A stretch of DNA of 64,000 nt, from the NCBI RefSeq assembly GCF_002878395.1, contig NW_025892519.1, positions 90,718 through 154,717 of the forward strand, written 5' to 3'. Every line of letters starts with the position of its first letter. The stretch's first letter is position 1. Source of the stretch: Capsicum annuum (taxonomy: Eukaryota > Streptophyta > Magnoliopsida > Solanales > Solanaceae). Positions 48,931 to 59,756 of the stretch are shown one piece after another. The position numbers and the translations under genes were made by a program. Below the pieces are notes generated by a model. That model was not told the DNA's origin, searched no databases, and saw only the letters and a list, made by a program, of their open reading frames with translations.

Positions 48931-49884
48931 TTGTAAGTTAAGCAATAAACCTGCTAATGTAGTTCAGTCTACCAAGCAAACTCATCACCTCCATTTTATT
49001 CTTAGACGGGGGCAAATCCTGAATGGCTTTGATTTTCGAGGGATCCAATTCAATTCCCCGATAGCTAACTACAAACCCCAACAGCTTTCGAGACAGAACT
49101 CCAAATACATATTTTGCTGGGTTGAGTTTGAGATTATACCTGCGAAGCCTTTCAAAGAACTTTCTTAAATCTTTAACATGGTCGGCCAGACTTTTTGACT
49201 TAATAATCACATCATCCACGTAGACCTCAATCTCCTTATGCATCATATCATGAAACATAGTGGTCATGTATCTCATGTATGTTTCTCCAGCATTCTTCAA
49301 AATGAACGGCATCACTCAATAACAATAAGTCCCCCATGGAGTGATAAAGACGTCTTCTCTGCGTCGTCATTATCCATAATGATCTGGTGATATCCGGCAT
49401 AGCAATCCATAAAAGAGGGAACCTCGCGTTTAGCATAGTTGTCTAGCAAAATATGGATGTTGGTCAGTGGAAAATCATCTTTCGAACTTGCTCTGTTCAA
49501 ATCACAATAATCAACACACACTCGAATTTTGCCATCTTTCTTTGGTACGGGAACAACATTGGATAACCACATGGGATAGCGAGCTACTCGAATTACTTTG
49601 TCTTCAAGTTACTTCATTATTTCCTCTTTAATTTTAATACTTACATCTGTTTTAAACTTTCTCAACTTCTGTTTGACAGAAGGGAACACGGGATCAGTTG
49701 GCAATTTGTGAGCCACTAATTCAGTGCTTAAACCAAGCATATCATCATAAGACCATGCAAAAACATCATTATAATCAATTAATGGTTCAATTATTCCATC
49801 TTTTAGCTGTGGAAAAGCATGTACACTAATTTTTTCCCTAACATCTTCTTGATACCCTAGATTTATTGGCTCAGTCTCATTCAA
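48931..49884 (-). pseudogene. Element O reverse transcriptase
   Basis: 49884-49609: linker with DYNDVFAWSYDDMLGLSTEL, the usual Tat pre-RT block, and PSVKQKLRKFKTD. 49572-49312: MWLSNVVPVPKKDGKIRVCV, YCDLNRASSKDDFPL, DCYAGYHQI. 49315-48938: MMPFILKNAGETYMRYM, palm IEVYVDDVIIKS with the catalytic YVDD intact, and KCVFG-like FGVLSRKLLGF. Stops at 49609 and a shift near 49315 break the enzyme. Confidence 0.93.
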
Positions 49885-50281
49885 ATTAGAATTCGGTTTG
49901 TCTTCAAACTATTCCCACTTTTTGCTTATTTCTTCTAGTGCTTCTTCTTCACATATTCCCCATCCTGCTTCACTTTCATCTTGATTAGTTTGGATTTTAA
50001 GATCAGGCTGAAAATTCTGCATGCATGTCATGTCATTAGAATCAGCATAAAGGGAACTGTGTAAAAAAGAAAAACAAAATATATTAGACATGAAACAAAA
50101 GGGACATTGCATTTCATTAAATAAAAAGATAGAAGGGTTTAAACATAGATGACAACATAACATAAGAAAACTAAAATCCGAATTACAACCCTGATATAAC
50201 TCAGATAAACAGAAAGAAAAACAAAATAAACTACCAAAACTCCCTCCTGACGGGGAGAGGAGTGACTTCCCAATTATTGAG
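49885..50281 (-). other. Element O protease-RT spacer
   Basis: An acidic, stop-containing stretch (EDESEAGWGICEEEALEEI-like at about 49910-49990) and about 200 bases of A-rich non-coding sequence. In Ogre elements an intron is known to separate gag-pro from pol in this general area; I see no certain splice sites here. Confidence 0.5.
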
Positions 50282-50902
50282 CTAGACAGCTAGACCTATG
50301 AATTGCACGTCTGCCATACTGGTACCTTCTCCTGCTTCGACCATATCAACTTCAATAAAAAGGTTCTGACACTCATCAACCAACTCAACTCCAAATTCCA
50401 TATGTTTCGTGACACCGCTCTTAACAAATGATTCACTGAGTAGTGGCATTGGGCGAGGGAGTGACCATGTTTCCTTTTTCCTTCCCTTGGCTTTCTTCAG
50501 ATCTTCAGCCGTAGGCTTAAATCCCAGACCAAACATTCCCACATTCTCACTCGGACATATGGGATGAACTATACCATGCAGAGACGCTCCCAAACCCTTT
50601 CCTGGCTCAAATCCATATTTCAAAAGTTCACTCACTATCATGATAGAAGAAGAAGACAATTGCAGTCCCAGTATAGCCTGCCATTCAAGGATACGATTCA
50701 CTGGCACTGTATCAAAAATTTGATAGACGAATGTCTCCTCTACGTTATTTGCTTCAATAAGAGAAAAGGGAGAATCTTCGTAGGCTGACAAATCTCCTTC
50801 ACCATGAATAACTATTTCTTGCCTGTCATGCTCAAACTTAATCATTTGGTGCAGTGTAGACGCAACCGCCTTGTCCTTGTGGATCCACGGCCTTCCCATC
50901 AA
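50282..50902 (-). pseudogene. Element O post-protease region with G-patch motif
   Basis: Opens MMGRPWIHKDKAVASTLHQM, the conserved block after the protease in Tat/Athila-type elements, then KFEHDRQEIVIHGEGDLSAY. LLKYGFEPGKGLGASLHGI is a G-patch-like motif (Gly-rich, aromatic start) found at this place in many such elements, probably binding nucleic acid or a helicase. The frame is open for 206 codons. Upstream it should run directly from the protease, but a foreign segment lies at 50924-51130. Confidence 0.8.
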
Positions 50903-50923
50903 CAGATTGTAAGAGGAGTCTAC

Positions 50924-51130
50924 ATGACGGAGAAGGAGGAGGAGTAGGAGCTAGCCTCCCCCTTCTCAACTACGAAAAAGATCGAGAGGGGCCCGAAAGC
51001 CCCCAAAGAACGGAAACGGAATTCGAAGACTTAAATGAATAGCCATCGCTGTTAAGAACAACCGAGATCCAATGAGAATTTGCTCGGGAAGGTAATGAGA
51101 TTATTCGCGAGGCTTCCAAATGGAGCCCGG
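50924..51130. other. Foreign insert of about 207 bp in the protease-pol junction of element O
   Basis: The protein runs GPVEFAIEF up to 51131 and resumes with SSYNLLMGRPWIH at about 50923, with a few residues missing between. The inserted segment is richer in G and C than its surroundings (gaggggcccgaaagccccc, purine runs gagaaggaggaggagtagg) and matches nothing else in the window. There is no target duplication and about 10-15 bases of coding sequence are gone, like filler DNA from break repair. The base composition resembles organellar DNA, but this is a guess. Confidence 0.7.
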
Positions 51131-52018
51131 AAACTCTATGGCAAACTCAACAGGCCCTATGGTCAACATTAGTTATATTTCGCCAATGGAATTTGATTTT
51201 GAACCATCAAAAGCCCTAACACATACATTGTTGGGCCTGATCCTGTCAACACCAATATTCAACTTTTGCATAGTAGAAATAGGACAAATATTTGCACCTG
51301 AACCTCCATCAATCATAACATGAATGACGTAGAAATCTTCACACTTCACTGTAATGTAAAGGCCTCGGTTATGCCCTGTACCTTCAACAGGCAATTCATC
51401 ATCAGAAAAGCTGATCCGATTGACCTCAAAGATTTTTCCAACCATTTTCTCAAGCTGGTTGATTGTAATCTCCCTTGGAATATATGCTTCATTTAATACC
51501 TTCAGTAAAATATCACGATGCTCCTTGGAGTGCAACAGCAAAGATAAAAGGAAAATTTGAGCAGGGGTTTTCTTCAACTAGTCTAATATTGAATACTCTG
51601 GCAATTTCATCTTTTTCAAAAATTCCTCCGCTTCTTATTCGGTGAGAGGCTTTTTTATAGATGATGGTCCACTCACCGTTGTCTTGGACTTTCTTAAGCT
51701 TTCAGGCACAAAGCATCTTCCTGACCTAATCAAACCCCCTACCTCATCTACATCTTCCACAACTTCTTTCCCGTGATAGGTCATCACAATCTGCCCATAA
51801 TTCTAGGAAATCTTTTTTGTATCAACTATCGAAGGTTGGGTCACTAGTTTGAGGACAATAGGCGCTGCCAGTGCTCCTTTTACCGTCGAGATGGGCTGAC
51901 TCAGAGCTCCCATCACTGTCAACTTAGGTTTATCCTGACTTAAATCAACATACCTTCTGGCGCCCTGTACTGTAATTAAGGGTTTCTTTGTGCTTTCTTG
52001 GGCTTTATCTTTTCTCAT
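51131..52018 (-). pseudogene. Element O aspartic protease
   Basis: 51577-51173 gives KEHRDILLKVLNEAYIPREI, VNRISFSDDELPVEGTGHN and the active-site loop VIHVMIDGGSGANICPIST, with the catalytic Asp in IDGGSG, the Tat/Ogre form. After SIGEI there is a stop (51173) where the family has Asp, then LMLTIGPVEFAIEF up to the foreign insert. 52018-51580 is the gag-protease linker with stops at 51803, 51640 and 51580. Confidence 0.88.
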
Positions 52019-52024
52019 TCCTTC

Positions 52025-52756
52025 CTAGCTCAATGACATTGCTTTCAAAGACTCTACTATATTTACTGATTTCTCCTCAATGGTCTGTATCTTGACAATA
52101 GGCTTATAACCCCTCGAAGACTCTTTCCCTTCATATATCAATTCTAACATATTGGCTTCAACATAGGTTGGCAGCGGATTCTGGTTAATGTTTGGACCCT
52201 CCGGGGTCTGGACCAGCATCTGATTTATGTTAATTAAATCTTGGACAGCTCTCTTTAAATGCCAGTATTTCTCGATATCATGGCCTGGTATGTCAGAATA
52301 GTATGCATAACTTAAAGAAGAATCGAGATTCCTCGGCGGTGGATTTGAAAGCCTTCCTTGAATTGGGCTTAAAACCTTCAACTTTCTCAACCTATCAAAC
52401 AAGCTAGCATATGACTCACCAAGAGGTGTGAATTGATTTTTGACCACCTTCTCCTTCTTATACTCGGGCCTAGGTTGAAAACTGGGTCTGGAGGGATTTT
52501 GGTAATTTGGTGGAGCGAATGGGCAATTTTGTAGAGCTTGCGTGCGCCACTGCGGGTAAAAGGGAGTTTGGGCATATGGTTGCGCGCTATATACTGGATA
52601 CGGGGGTGGTGGAATAGAATATAAAGGGTTTTGTGGAGGGTAGTAATGGTGGGGAGGAATATGTGGAGCTTGGCCGTAGACTTGGGCTTGGGATTGGGGA
52701 TAGGGGCGAGGTGGTTTTTTGGGATAGGAATGTGTTGTAGCTACGACAGTCACCAC
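52025..52756 (-). pseudogene. Element O gag, C-terminal Pro-rich and zinc-finger-like part
   Basis: A Pro/Tyr/Gln-rich stretch (PRPYPQSQAQVYGQAPHIPP and similar) is followed by FTPLGESYASLFDRLRKL and YYSDIPGHDIEKYWHLKRAV, which corresponds to the Tat gag zinc finger. Two positions that should be Cys read Tyr here, so only the His remains of the ligands. A frameshift at about 52757-52775 (in an A/G-rich run) joins it to the capsid part upstream. Confidence 0.85.
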
Positions 52757-54009
52757 GTCCTCCTCTTCTTTTTACCTCCAAAAGCGCCAGATCTATCTTG
52801 AATCGCTTGTGTGGTGGATTTTAATACGGTAAAACTCACTATTCGGCCTATCTTAATTTCTTCCTCTATCATCTCCCCCATTTTGAGGACATCCATAAAA
52901 GACTTTCCCATTGCCGAAAGTAAATATTGAAAATAGGTCTCATCCTACGCCTGAATGAAAACTTCTACCAACTTACTTTCTTTCATTGGAGGTTTTACCC
53001 TGGCGGCCTGTTCACGCCACCTTATCGCGTATTCCCTAAAACCTTCGGTGCTCTTTTTCTTCATGTTGACCAAGGATTTTTCGTTCGGAATCAGGTCGAT
53101 GTTATATTGAAAATATTGAACAAATTCAGAAGCCAAATCATCCCAGCTGTTCTATTTATCGATATCTCGATCGATAAACCATTCCGAGGCCAGATCAGAA
53201 AGACTCTCACCAAAGAAAGCCATGAGCAGTTCTTCCTTTCCTCCTGCAGCCCTCAACTAGTTGCAATAACGCCTTAAGTGTGCCACGGGATCACCGTGTC
53301 CTGCATACTTCTCGAACTTAGGCATCTTAAAACCGGGGGGAAGGTTGATGTCTGGGAACATGCAAAGATCTTTATACGAAACACTCCTATAATCTCCGAT
53401 TCCTTGCAAATTCCTCATAGCTTGTTCTAAACTTTTCAATTTCTGGGCTATGATATCCTGTTCCTCTGCTGCGATAGGTTTCTCCATATCAAATGGAAAT
53501 GCAGGCGGCTGAGTGTACCCATACGGTTCATTCATTTGCAAAGTAGGCTCAGGGGAATAATACTGACTATCTGGAACCTTCAGTACTGGCTTACTGGCAG
53601 ACCTAGGAAGCCTCATTGTGGGACGCACAGCATATATGAGATTTTTATGTGGTGGCAGAGCCACGAATATAGGTGTGATCGGTGGCACTGACTGAGCAGC
53701 TGGTCTTGATTAGGGAGCTGCCAAGGGCACACCAGAACTGCCAGGATAATAATGTCGTGGAGTGAATCCTGGCGCATGCTCAGGTGACTCAGTAAGATCA
53801 GAAAATTGCACCTGAGAGAGCGGTGGGCAATTAGAGATATTCCCAAGACCTTTAAGGAGCGGAGGAGGAGGCATTCCGCTGGCCCATGCCCAGTGTAAAT
53901 CTATCAATTGTTGCCTGAGCCTTACTACCTCATCATTGTGTTCAGAACTTTCTTCCCTGTGATCCTGACCCAGGTCAATGAGCAAATTTTCAATCTCCCT
54001 ACTAGCCAT
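52757..54009 (-). pseudogene. Element O gag, N-terminal and capsid part
   Basis: The start MASREIENLLIDLGQDHREE at 54009 is preceded by about 750 bases without coding. Then come a Pro-rich linker (GMPPPPLLKGLGN) and, after a stop at 53701-53703, KLKSLEQAMRNLQGIGDYRS, PGFKMPKFEKYAGHGDPVAH and LRRYCN, a capsid N-terminus. Later frames read SLSDLASEWF and SWDDLASEFVQYFQYNIDLI, RWREQAARVKPP. Stops at 53255, 53153 and 52943 break it. The order fits a Tat gag. Confidence 0.87.
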
Positions 54010-54757
54010 GGCGAGCTTTGCTTTGGATCTAGTGAAGTATAAGTGACTAGCCAGAGTGCTGCAAACCTACCACTTTTATCTGAAAGAACATGATCATCAA
54101 AGACGACATCCGTTAAGATTAGGGCACACAACAAGCATGGGAATCACATTGGGTAAAATTGTCCTAAATTCATGTTCATTTCTACCAGCTTTCGAGGGTA
54201 GGGAGGTCATTTTAACATCATCCTGATTTTTGTCTACACTTTTTTTTCTACACTTATTATTATTATTTTATTTTTTCGTATCCATCTCTGCTCTTTTCTT
54301 TTCTCTCATTATCTACCTTTATTTTATCATTATTTATGGCTTTTGTTTTTCTTTTAGAAGAGGAAAAATAATGAAAAACTACGAAAAAATATGATTAGAT
54401 CGGACCCAAAAGTAGGTTGCCTACGTATCATGTTGTACATGAATCAGATCTTGCGTAGTTCGGGCAGCATGTGCATAAATATTTTTTTTGTGAAAAGGAA
54501 AATAAACAAACCAAGGAAAGATGTAGCATCATAACATTTTGAAGAAAGAAAACAACAAAACGTACAAAAGTTTGGGACCACTTTAAAACTAAACAACAAA
54601 TACGAAACAATATTATAGACCCCTAAGACGACATAGGTGAAATTACTAATAAAGACTCTAATATCAAAAACAACTTGACTTCGACTTAAAACCGACACCA
54701 CCCTACAATGACAGACACATAAAAGACTCAAACTGAATAAAGATAAGAAGTGCTCTT
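54010..54757 (-). other. Element O spacer between extra ORF and gag
   Basis: About 750 bases without supported coding; contains hairpin copy 2 at 54419-54461 and T-rich runs at 54240-54350. The minus frames at 54428-54731 have no recognisable content. Confidence 0.6.
54419..54461 (-). other. Hairpin motif, copy 2 of 3 (spacer between extra ORF and gag)
   Basis: Outer stem CTACG (54421-54425) with CGTAG (54454-54458); inner arm TCATGT-TGT-ACATGA, a perfect six-base stem. Preceded by cggacccaaaag. Confidence 0.75.
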
Positions 54758-56311
54758 TCAGACTGGTGCTCTGTGTGATGACCCTGGCTGATATGGACCT
54801 GCCTCTGAAGTTTTCTTTCTCCCATTTAAACTTTGTAGCACATCCTGTAAAGATACCCTGATACCGGAGAGGAAGCTTCGGGCCCGTATTCTTGCTTCAT
54901 GAAGAGTGCACTTGGAAAGATTATTCTGACACCTTTCTACCGTCTTGAACAAATCTGCTAACTGAACTCTCAGTGTTTCCACTTTGGACCCTACACTTTC
55001 ATCCTGATGATCATCTACTATGCATTCTTCCTGTATTCTCCCTCTAAGCTGCACTGGTAAGGGTTGACTGATACCCCAAGGGATAGATTGAAGCCAAACC
55101 CCATATCCTTGAGTGTATCCCGGATTATCCAAACTTTCTTTGAGTGTATCCACACCCAGCTTTGTTGCATGCTTCCAAAATTGCTCATATTTGCTCTCAC
55201 CTAAGGCTTGGTCCTTGAAGTACTCAACATCTTTCAGAAGATCCACTTCTGGTGGCACATCCTGCAGCCTACCCAACTGGCGCATTACCCTAGAAGGACT
55301 GTATGGTCCAGTGCAATTGAGACCTAACATAACTAAAGGGAGCTGCGTCTGACAACCCAACAAGATTATCTTCGGCCGAAGCCACAGATAAGTCCACAAA
55401 ATGTTATCCTCGGTTCTTGATTCAAGAAATTCAATCCAAGCGTCAACTCTCATGGGTAACGAGAATTTATCCAAATGCAACCTGGAGTCCATGGCTTTCA
55501 CTCGATTAGGAATACAACGATCTAACACGTCTGGTCTAACTAAAGAAGGCGCATGTAAATGCTCCATCACCCATATCTGCAATATCAGGTTACTGCCCTC
55601 AAAAAATCTCCTTCCCCCCTTCACTTCGGTTAAAGTCTTATATATGTCTGTTAAGATCATGGGTATGAGAGTGAACCTGCCCTTTTGATTAATGCCCTTG
55701 TCGTTTTGATCCTTATGAAATAGGGCCATCACCACAGATTGCAAATGGGTATTAATACGTCTTTCTTCTAGTGGAAACACTAAAGTACCTAACAAAGCGA
55801 GGGCGAAGAATTCAAGATGCTTTCTCTCCCACTTCTCCTTAGTCATATGAAATTCATCCCAAAAGCAATCAAAACCTTTCGAGGGCCCCAATCTAGCGAA
55901 TAAAAAATCTAGGGAAACCCACAAGTCACTTAAACAACCCAAACGAATACCCTTACTTTTTAAACCACAAGACTGCAAAAATCTCACGCCAGTATGATTT
56001 TGTGCTCGGATCATATCCTTCTCGATATAGGGTAAATGCAACAAACCGGATATTTCTGCCAAAGTAGGAGTCATTTCAGATTCCCCAAACTTGAACACCA
56101 AACTACTTAGATCCCAAAAGGTTAAAAAAGTCTCTATTAAATCTGGACGAGGGGTAACATGCAGAAGTTCCATAAGATCACCTAATATTTTAATCAGTTT
56201 CTGCTGATTAACATAGTTAAACATTTTCCACCATTTGATTAATTTTTTGGGCACCTTGACAACCATCAGAACTTTAGACTTGGTGGACAAATCCATCCTG
56301 TAATAACACAC
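54758..56311 (-). CDS. Element O extra ORF upstream of gag (plant mobile domain-like)
   Basis: 517 codons, the longest open frame in the window. The first Met (MCYYRMDLSTKSK) is at 56311; Met6 (56296) is an equally good start. The N-terminal half has LLHVTPRPDLIETFLTFWDL and KFGESEMTPTLAEISGLLHL, the pattern of the plant mobile domain/DUF7745-type ORF carried by some Tat/Ogre elements upstream of gag. The middle is Arg/Asp/Leu-rich (DFLFARLGPSKGFDCFWDEF) and the C-terminus is hydrophilic with possible coiled coil (SKVETLRVQLADLFKTVERC). No catalytic motif is known to me; its role in the life cycle is unclear. That it stays open while gag and pol are broken is notable. Confidence 0.85.
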   Translation of the reverse strand: MCYYRMDLSTKSKVLMVVKVPKKLIKWWKMFNYVNQQKLIKILGDLMELLHVTPRPDLIETFLTFWDLSSLVFKFGESEMTPTLAEISGLLHLPYIEKDMIRAQNHTGVRFLQSCGLKSKGIRLGCLSDLWVSLDFLFARLGPSKGFDCFWDEFHMTKEKWERKHLEFFALALLGTLVFPLEERRINTHLQSVVMALFHKDQNDKGINQKGRFTLIPMILTDIYKTLTEVKGGRRFFEGSNLILQIWVMEHLHAPSLVRPDVLDRCIPNRVKAMDSRLHLDKFSLPMRVDAWIEFLESRTEDNILWTYLWLRPKIILLGCQTQLPLVMLGLNCTGPYSPSRVMRQLGRLQDVPPEVDLLKDVEYFKDQALGESKYEQFWKHATKLGVDTLKESLDNPGYTQGYGVWLQSIPWGISQPLPVQLRGRIQEECIVDDHQDESVGSKVETLRVQLADLFKTVERCQNNLSKCTLHEARIRARSFLSGIRVSLQDVLQSLNGRKKTSEAGPYQPGSSHRAPV

Positions 56312-57519
56312 AATACGTTATCTCAAAAAAAAATCGACAGGAGTAGAAGATTCCTAACCCTTAGGATTTTTGACGCAAACATATGTCGATAGGACAAACC
56401 ACCTTCCTGCCTTCAATTTGCCGAACAGAAGTACTGAGCAAAATTAGCCTTCTTGGCAAACAACTCTAGATTACGGGGCGAGAGACCTAGGTCAATACTA
56501 AGACAAAAGCCAACACGAAGAATTACCGGACCCACCGAGGGTTGCCTACGTATCCCAACCCAAGGGAAGGGAATCAGGTATGCGTAGTTCATCCAGATTG
56601 GACAATTAACGATTAACTAATAAATTGACCCTAACTTAAGAGACACTACCAAAAACAAACGAAAAAAAACTTTTGGATTTTCAGCTAGACACTAACACCA
56701 CCAATTATGAATAAAAATCTTTTTGGTATTTTTGTTTTTGACAAATAAGTAGAAAAGGCAAAGAAATTTTATTTTTTTGTTTGAATTTATGGTACTTTGA
56801 GAAGACAAATGTAAAACGTAAAATAAATCTTTTTGAGTTTTTGGATCGTGAAGAACAAAAGCCATAAAGAATTCTAAAATAAACTACGACATTCCTCTTT
56901 TTTCATTCTTTTCGACTCACTTTTTTCTATTTTTTTCTTTTTCGTTTTTGCCTATGCACCTTACTCCTAACAATTTTTAATTAATTTTTTTATTTATTTA
57001 TTTGTTTTATTTTTTATTTTTTTTCAAAAATCAGTCCGTCAAATGACCACGTTACCCTTAAAAATGCAACAGTTAGCACGTAGGGATGCTTTAGAGGGGA
57101 GTCTCCTACAAAGGGTCATGTGGATCCCGCTAGGTCTCAGTATGATGCACATAAGCATGACCTAAAAGCTGACCTACATTGTGGTTTACTAACAAGGCTG
57201 TTCGGGGGAGCGTATGGTCGATAGTGGCTGCTTTGCTTTCCACCTACTCCATAACACCGACGGCTCTCCCCCTAAAATAAGGGTGACTCAACTAGAGGTT
57301 GTGTACAACACGTGTACTACGGACTTGTTGCAGAAAGAAGGCTGGGGGGTGGACTCATGATGACAGATATAAAGCGGTAACACATAGGATAAATACTATA
57401 AACAAAGAGCAAGAAAATGCACAAAACTGAAAATAACACAAACAATAACCACAAACAATGCTTATACACTCGTAATGCCAAACAAAACCGATACGACTCC
57501 GAAAATAAGCTAGAATTCT
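56312..57519 (-). other. Element O 5' leader
   Basis: About 1.2 kb between PBS and the extra ORF, no supported coding. It holds hairpin copy 3 (56544-56590), T/A-rich runs (56920-57025) and a more GC-rich part at 57090-57330. Confidence 0.7.
56544..56590 (-). other. Hairpin motif, copy 3 of 3 (5' leader)
   Basis: Outer stem CTACG (56546-56550) with CGTAG (56583-56587); inner arm CCCaaCCCaaGGGaaGGG forms nested 3-base stems, and TCCC pairs with GGGA. Preceded by cggacccaccgag. Confidence 0.75.
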
Positions 57520-57522
57520 CAT

Positions 57523-57548
57523 ATCGTCCCCAGCAGAGTTGCCAGAGC
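57523..57548 (-). other. Element O primer binding site region
   Basis: Native strand reads GCTCTGGCAACTCTGCTGGGGAC straight after the 5' LTR. TGGCAACTCTGCTGGGGA is of the kind reported as the Arg-tRNA primer site in Ogre elements. Confidence 0.65.
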
Positions 57549-59751
57549 TGTCACACCCCTTTTTTACATACTCCAAAGGATTTATATTTTAAGTTCGAAA
57601 GGGTTTTATTATTTAAGTGACAAGAAATGAAAATTTATTTCAGAAAAGGATTATTTGCATTTTTACTCAGAGTCGCCACTTGGCATAACCTGGTGTGCCA
57701 AGTCACCATTGGAAAAATCCTTTTCAAAAAAAACCATTTGACTCTTTAAACTGATTTGTGAATAGAGACTCCAGCTACGGAATTTGTTGACCGAGGAGAA
57801 GGTGTTAGGCACCCCTCGACCCCGTGGCAACCACGGTCACTTGGTAGAGTGTATCAACTATTTTGGCATTACGAAATGTACAAACCACACAAAAGTATGC
57901 AAAATAATCAAAACAATAAACAAAACAAAACAATCCAAAAATGTAAAGTCCAGTCCAATTATACAGTCCAAAAATAAATAATGCGGAAATATAAATCTAT
58001 TCTACCCTAGACTAATCTCCAATGCCTTACCCGATTCCGTGGGCCTTCATCACAATCATTTTCCGCCAACATGATACGTCAGGGCATTCCCCGGTGAATA
58101 AGTACAGAAGACCTCGGGGCATTCCCCGGCTAAATGAATACATTTGAATCGGATGCGATAAAGTAGAAAACATTCAACACATACTCCACATTCAAACAAA
58201 ACATCAATCTTAAATTCTTGTCTGCCTAAACCTATATTGCCTATCCATTTCAATATGGCGTAAGTATATCACATTCACTTGTACCGAACGGAATAAAAGA
58301 CAACAAACCAACATTAATCTACATTCAAATTTTTATTAATTTCTCTATTCCTTCCCTAAATCCCCTTATCCATCCATTAGAGCATGATCAAATTCATTCT
58401 TCAAACCACCAAAAATCGACCCACCAAACATCATGATCATAACAATCGACATCAACAAAGTACAACAAAAACATAATCACAACACACAAATTCACAATCC
58501 ATTCAACACACTAAGATAGATAAAAAGAGAGCGGGTTAAGAAATAGACCTTTCAACAATCTAATCTATGTTGATAATAAGAAAACCCGAACTTGGAATTT
58601 CGAATAGAACCTCAACGGCGATGAATCCAACTCGAATAGAAAAATAGCAATTTGAATAGAGGCCTCAAATGATCTGACAGAAGGCCGAATTTTATGTAAT
58701 CTGAGTTCCGATGAACTCAAACGGGGCAGCAAACAGAAAACGCCAAAAATAGATTCCAGCGAACCTCATTGTTTCAAGCTGGATTTAACTAGAAAATAGT
58801 GGAAAACGGAAAAATATTGAAAATTTTGAACTGGGCACGTTGAACGAACAAAACCAGGCAAACGTTGATGAGAATTCCAGCTAAATAATCACCGGAACAG
58901 CGACCAAAAAAACTAATCACAACATTTTGATTAAGACCCAAATAGTATCCAAATTTTGAGAAAACAGTACGAGAACCCACGAGTCCCAAAACCTCAGGAA
59001 TACAGCAAAAACAAACTAAAGAATAGCGTGGCCTGAGCTTCCAGCGATGAAAACAACAAGAACCGATGGATGCCGGTCGGATTTCGTCCAAATGTCAAAG
59101 AACAATGAAGAGATTTTGGCAATTTTTAGATCGATTCTACCAAAGAGATGATCGAGAATTGATTTTTGCGACCTTCAGACTAGATCGGCGAGCTGAAAGA
59201 CCAAATCTGACAAAAATTTTGCCGAAAATCTAACAAAAACCGACCAGATCTCTCACGCCATCTTTCTTCCCATTTTTAACCCTCTTTCACAATTCTAAAT
59301 CTCTCCCCTCTCCCTCGATTCTGTGAGTGTGCGCGATTTTGAGTGTAAATCTGAGAGAGATGAGTGTGTGTTCTTGGTGTGTCGTGTGTAACGTGAGGAT
59401 AAGGAAGAAAAAGTGGACTTTTTCTCTGTTTTTTTTGTTACTGATCGTGCCCCCAACCTTCATTGTGAGAGTATATGTGTGTGTTTTTATTGTGAGGGTC
59501 ACGTGGATGGGTATTGGGGTAGGGTAGGTGGGTTAGGGTATGGGGGCATGGGGTAGTGATGTGTTGTCCAAAATTGATAGGAGGAGTAGTTAATTTTGTT
59601 ACAAAAGAATAATTGGGGATTAGGTTTGTCAGTGGGTTTGTTATTTTTTGTATTTTTATGGGATATAATCATACGGGTGAGGGCACGTGATAAGACAGGG
59701 ATAAAAATGTGTAACTTGGATCTTCGGGAGGGACAAAATTAGGTGTCTACA
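57549..59751 (-). repeat. Element O 5' LTR
   Basis: tgtcacacccctttttt to ggtgtctaca, 2203 bp; colinear with 41084-43303. The U3 side (native start) is near 59751. Repeats the minus frames seen in the other LTR. Confidence 0.95.
59516..59553 (+). other. G-quadruplex-type G runs in element O 5' LTR
   Basis: GGGG, GGG, GG, GGG, GGG, GGGGG, GGGG within 38 bases on the plus strand, antisense to the element and about 200-235 bases from its native start. Confidence 0.7.
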
Positions 59752-59756
59752 GATAT
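59752..59756. other. Target-site duplication of element O (right)
   Basis: GATAT, same as 41079-41083. Confidence 0.93.

Larger units (their letters stand above)
41084..59751 (-). mobile_element. Element O: Ogre/Tat-lineage Ty3/gypsy retrotransposon, 18.7 kb, minus strand
   Basis: LTRs 41084-43303 and 57549-59751 (about 2.2 kb each) start TGTAGACACC and end GGTGTGACA in native orientation; the target duplication is perfect. Native order: PBS, 1.2 kb leader, extra ORF (517 codons), gag, protease, G-patch region, RT, RNase H, archaeal-type RNase H, integrase, 3.3 kb 3' UTR with tandem repeats, PPT. The second RNase H, the extra 5' ORF, the size and the repeat-filled 3' UTR are hallmarks of the Ogre/Tat lineage. 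Only about four differences in the first 105 bases of the LTRs suggest it is younger than the nest at 3-40 kb. Stops and shifts make it non-autonomous today. It contains two 100 N gaps. Confidence 0.95.

Noticed and set aside
52387..52781. Alternative minus frames over the Pro-rich gag part of O
   Set aside because: Out of frame with the recognisable gag; composition-driven.
55113..55688. Plus-strand frames of 79 and 95 codons
   Set aside because: Antisense to the 517-codon ORF; no independent support.
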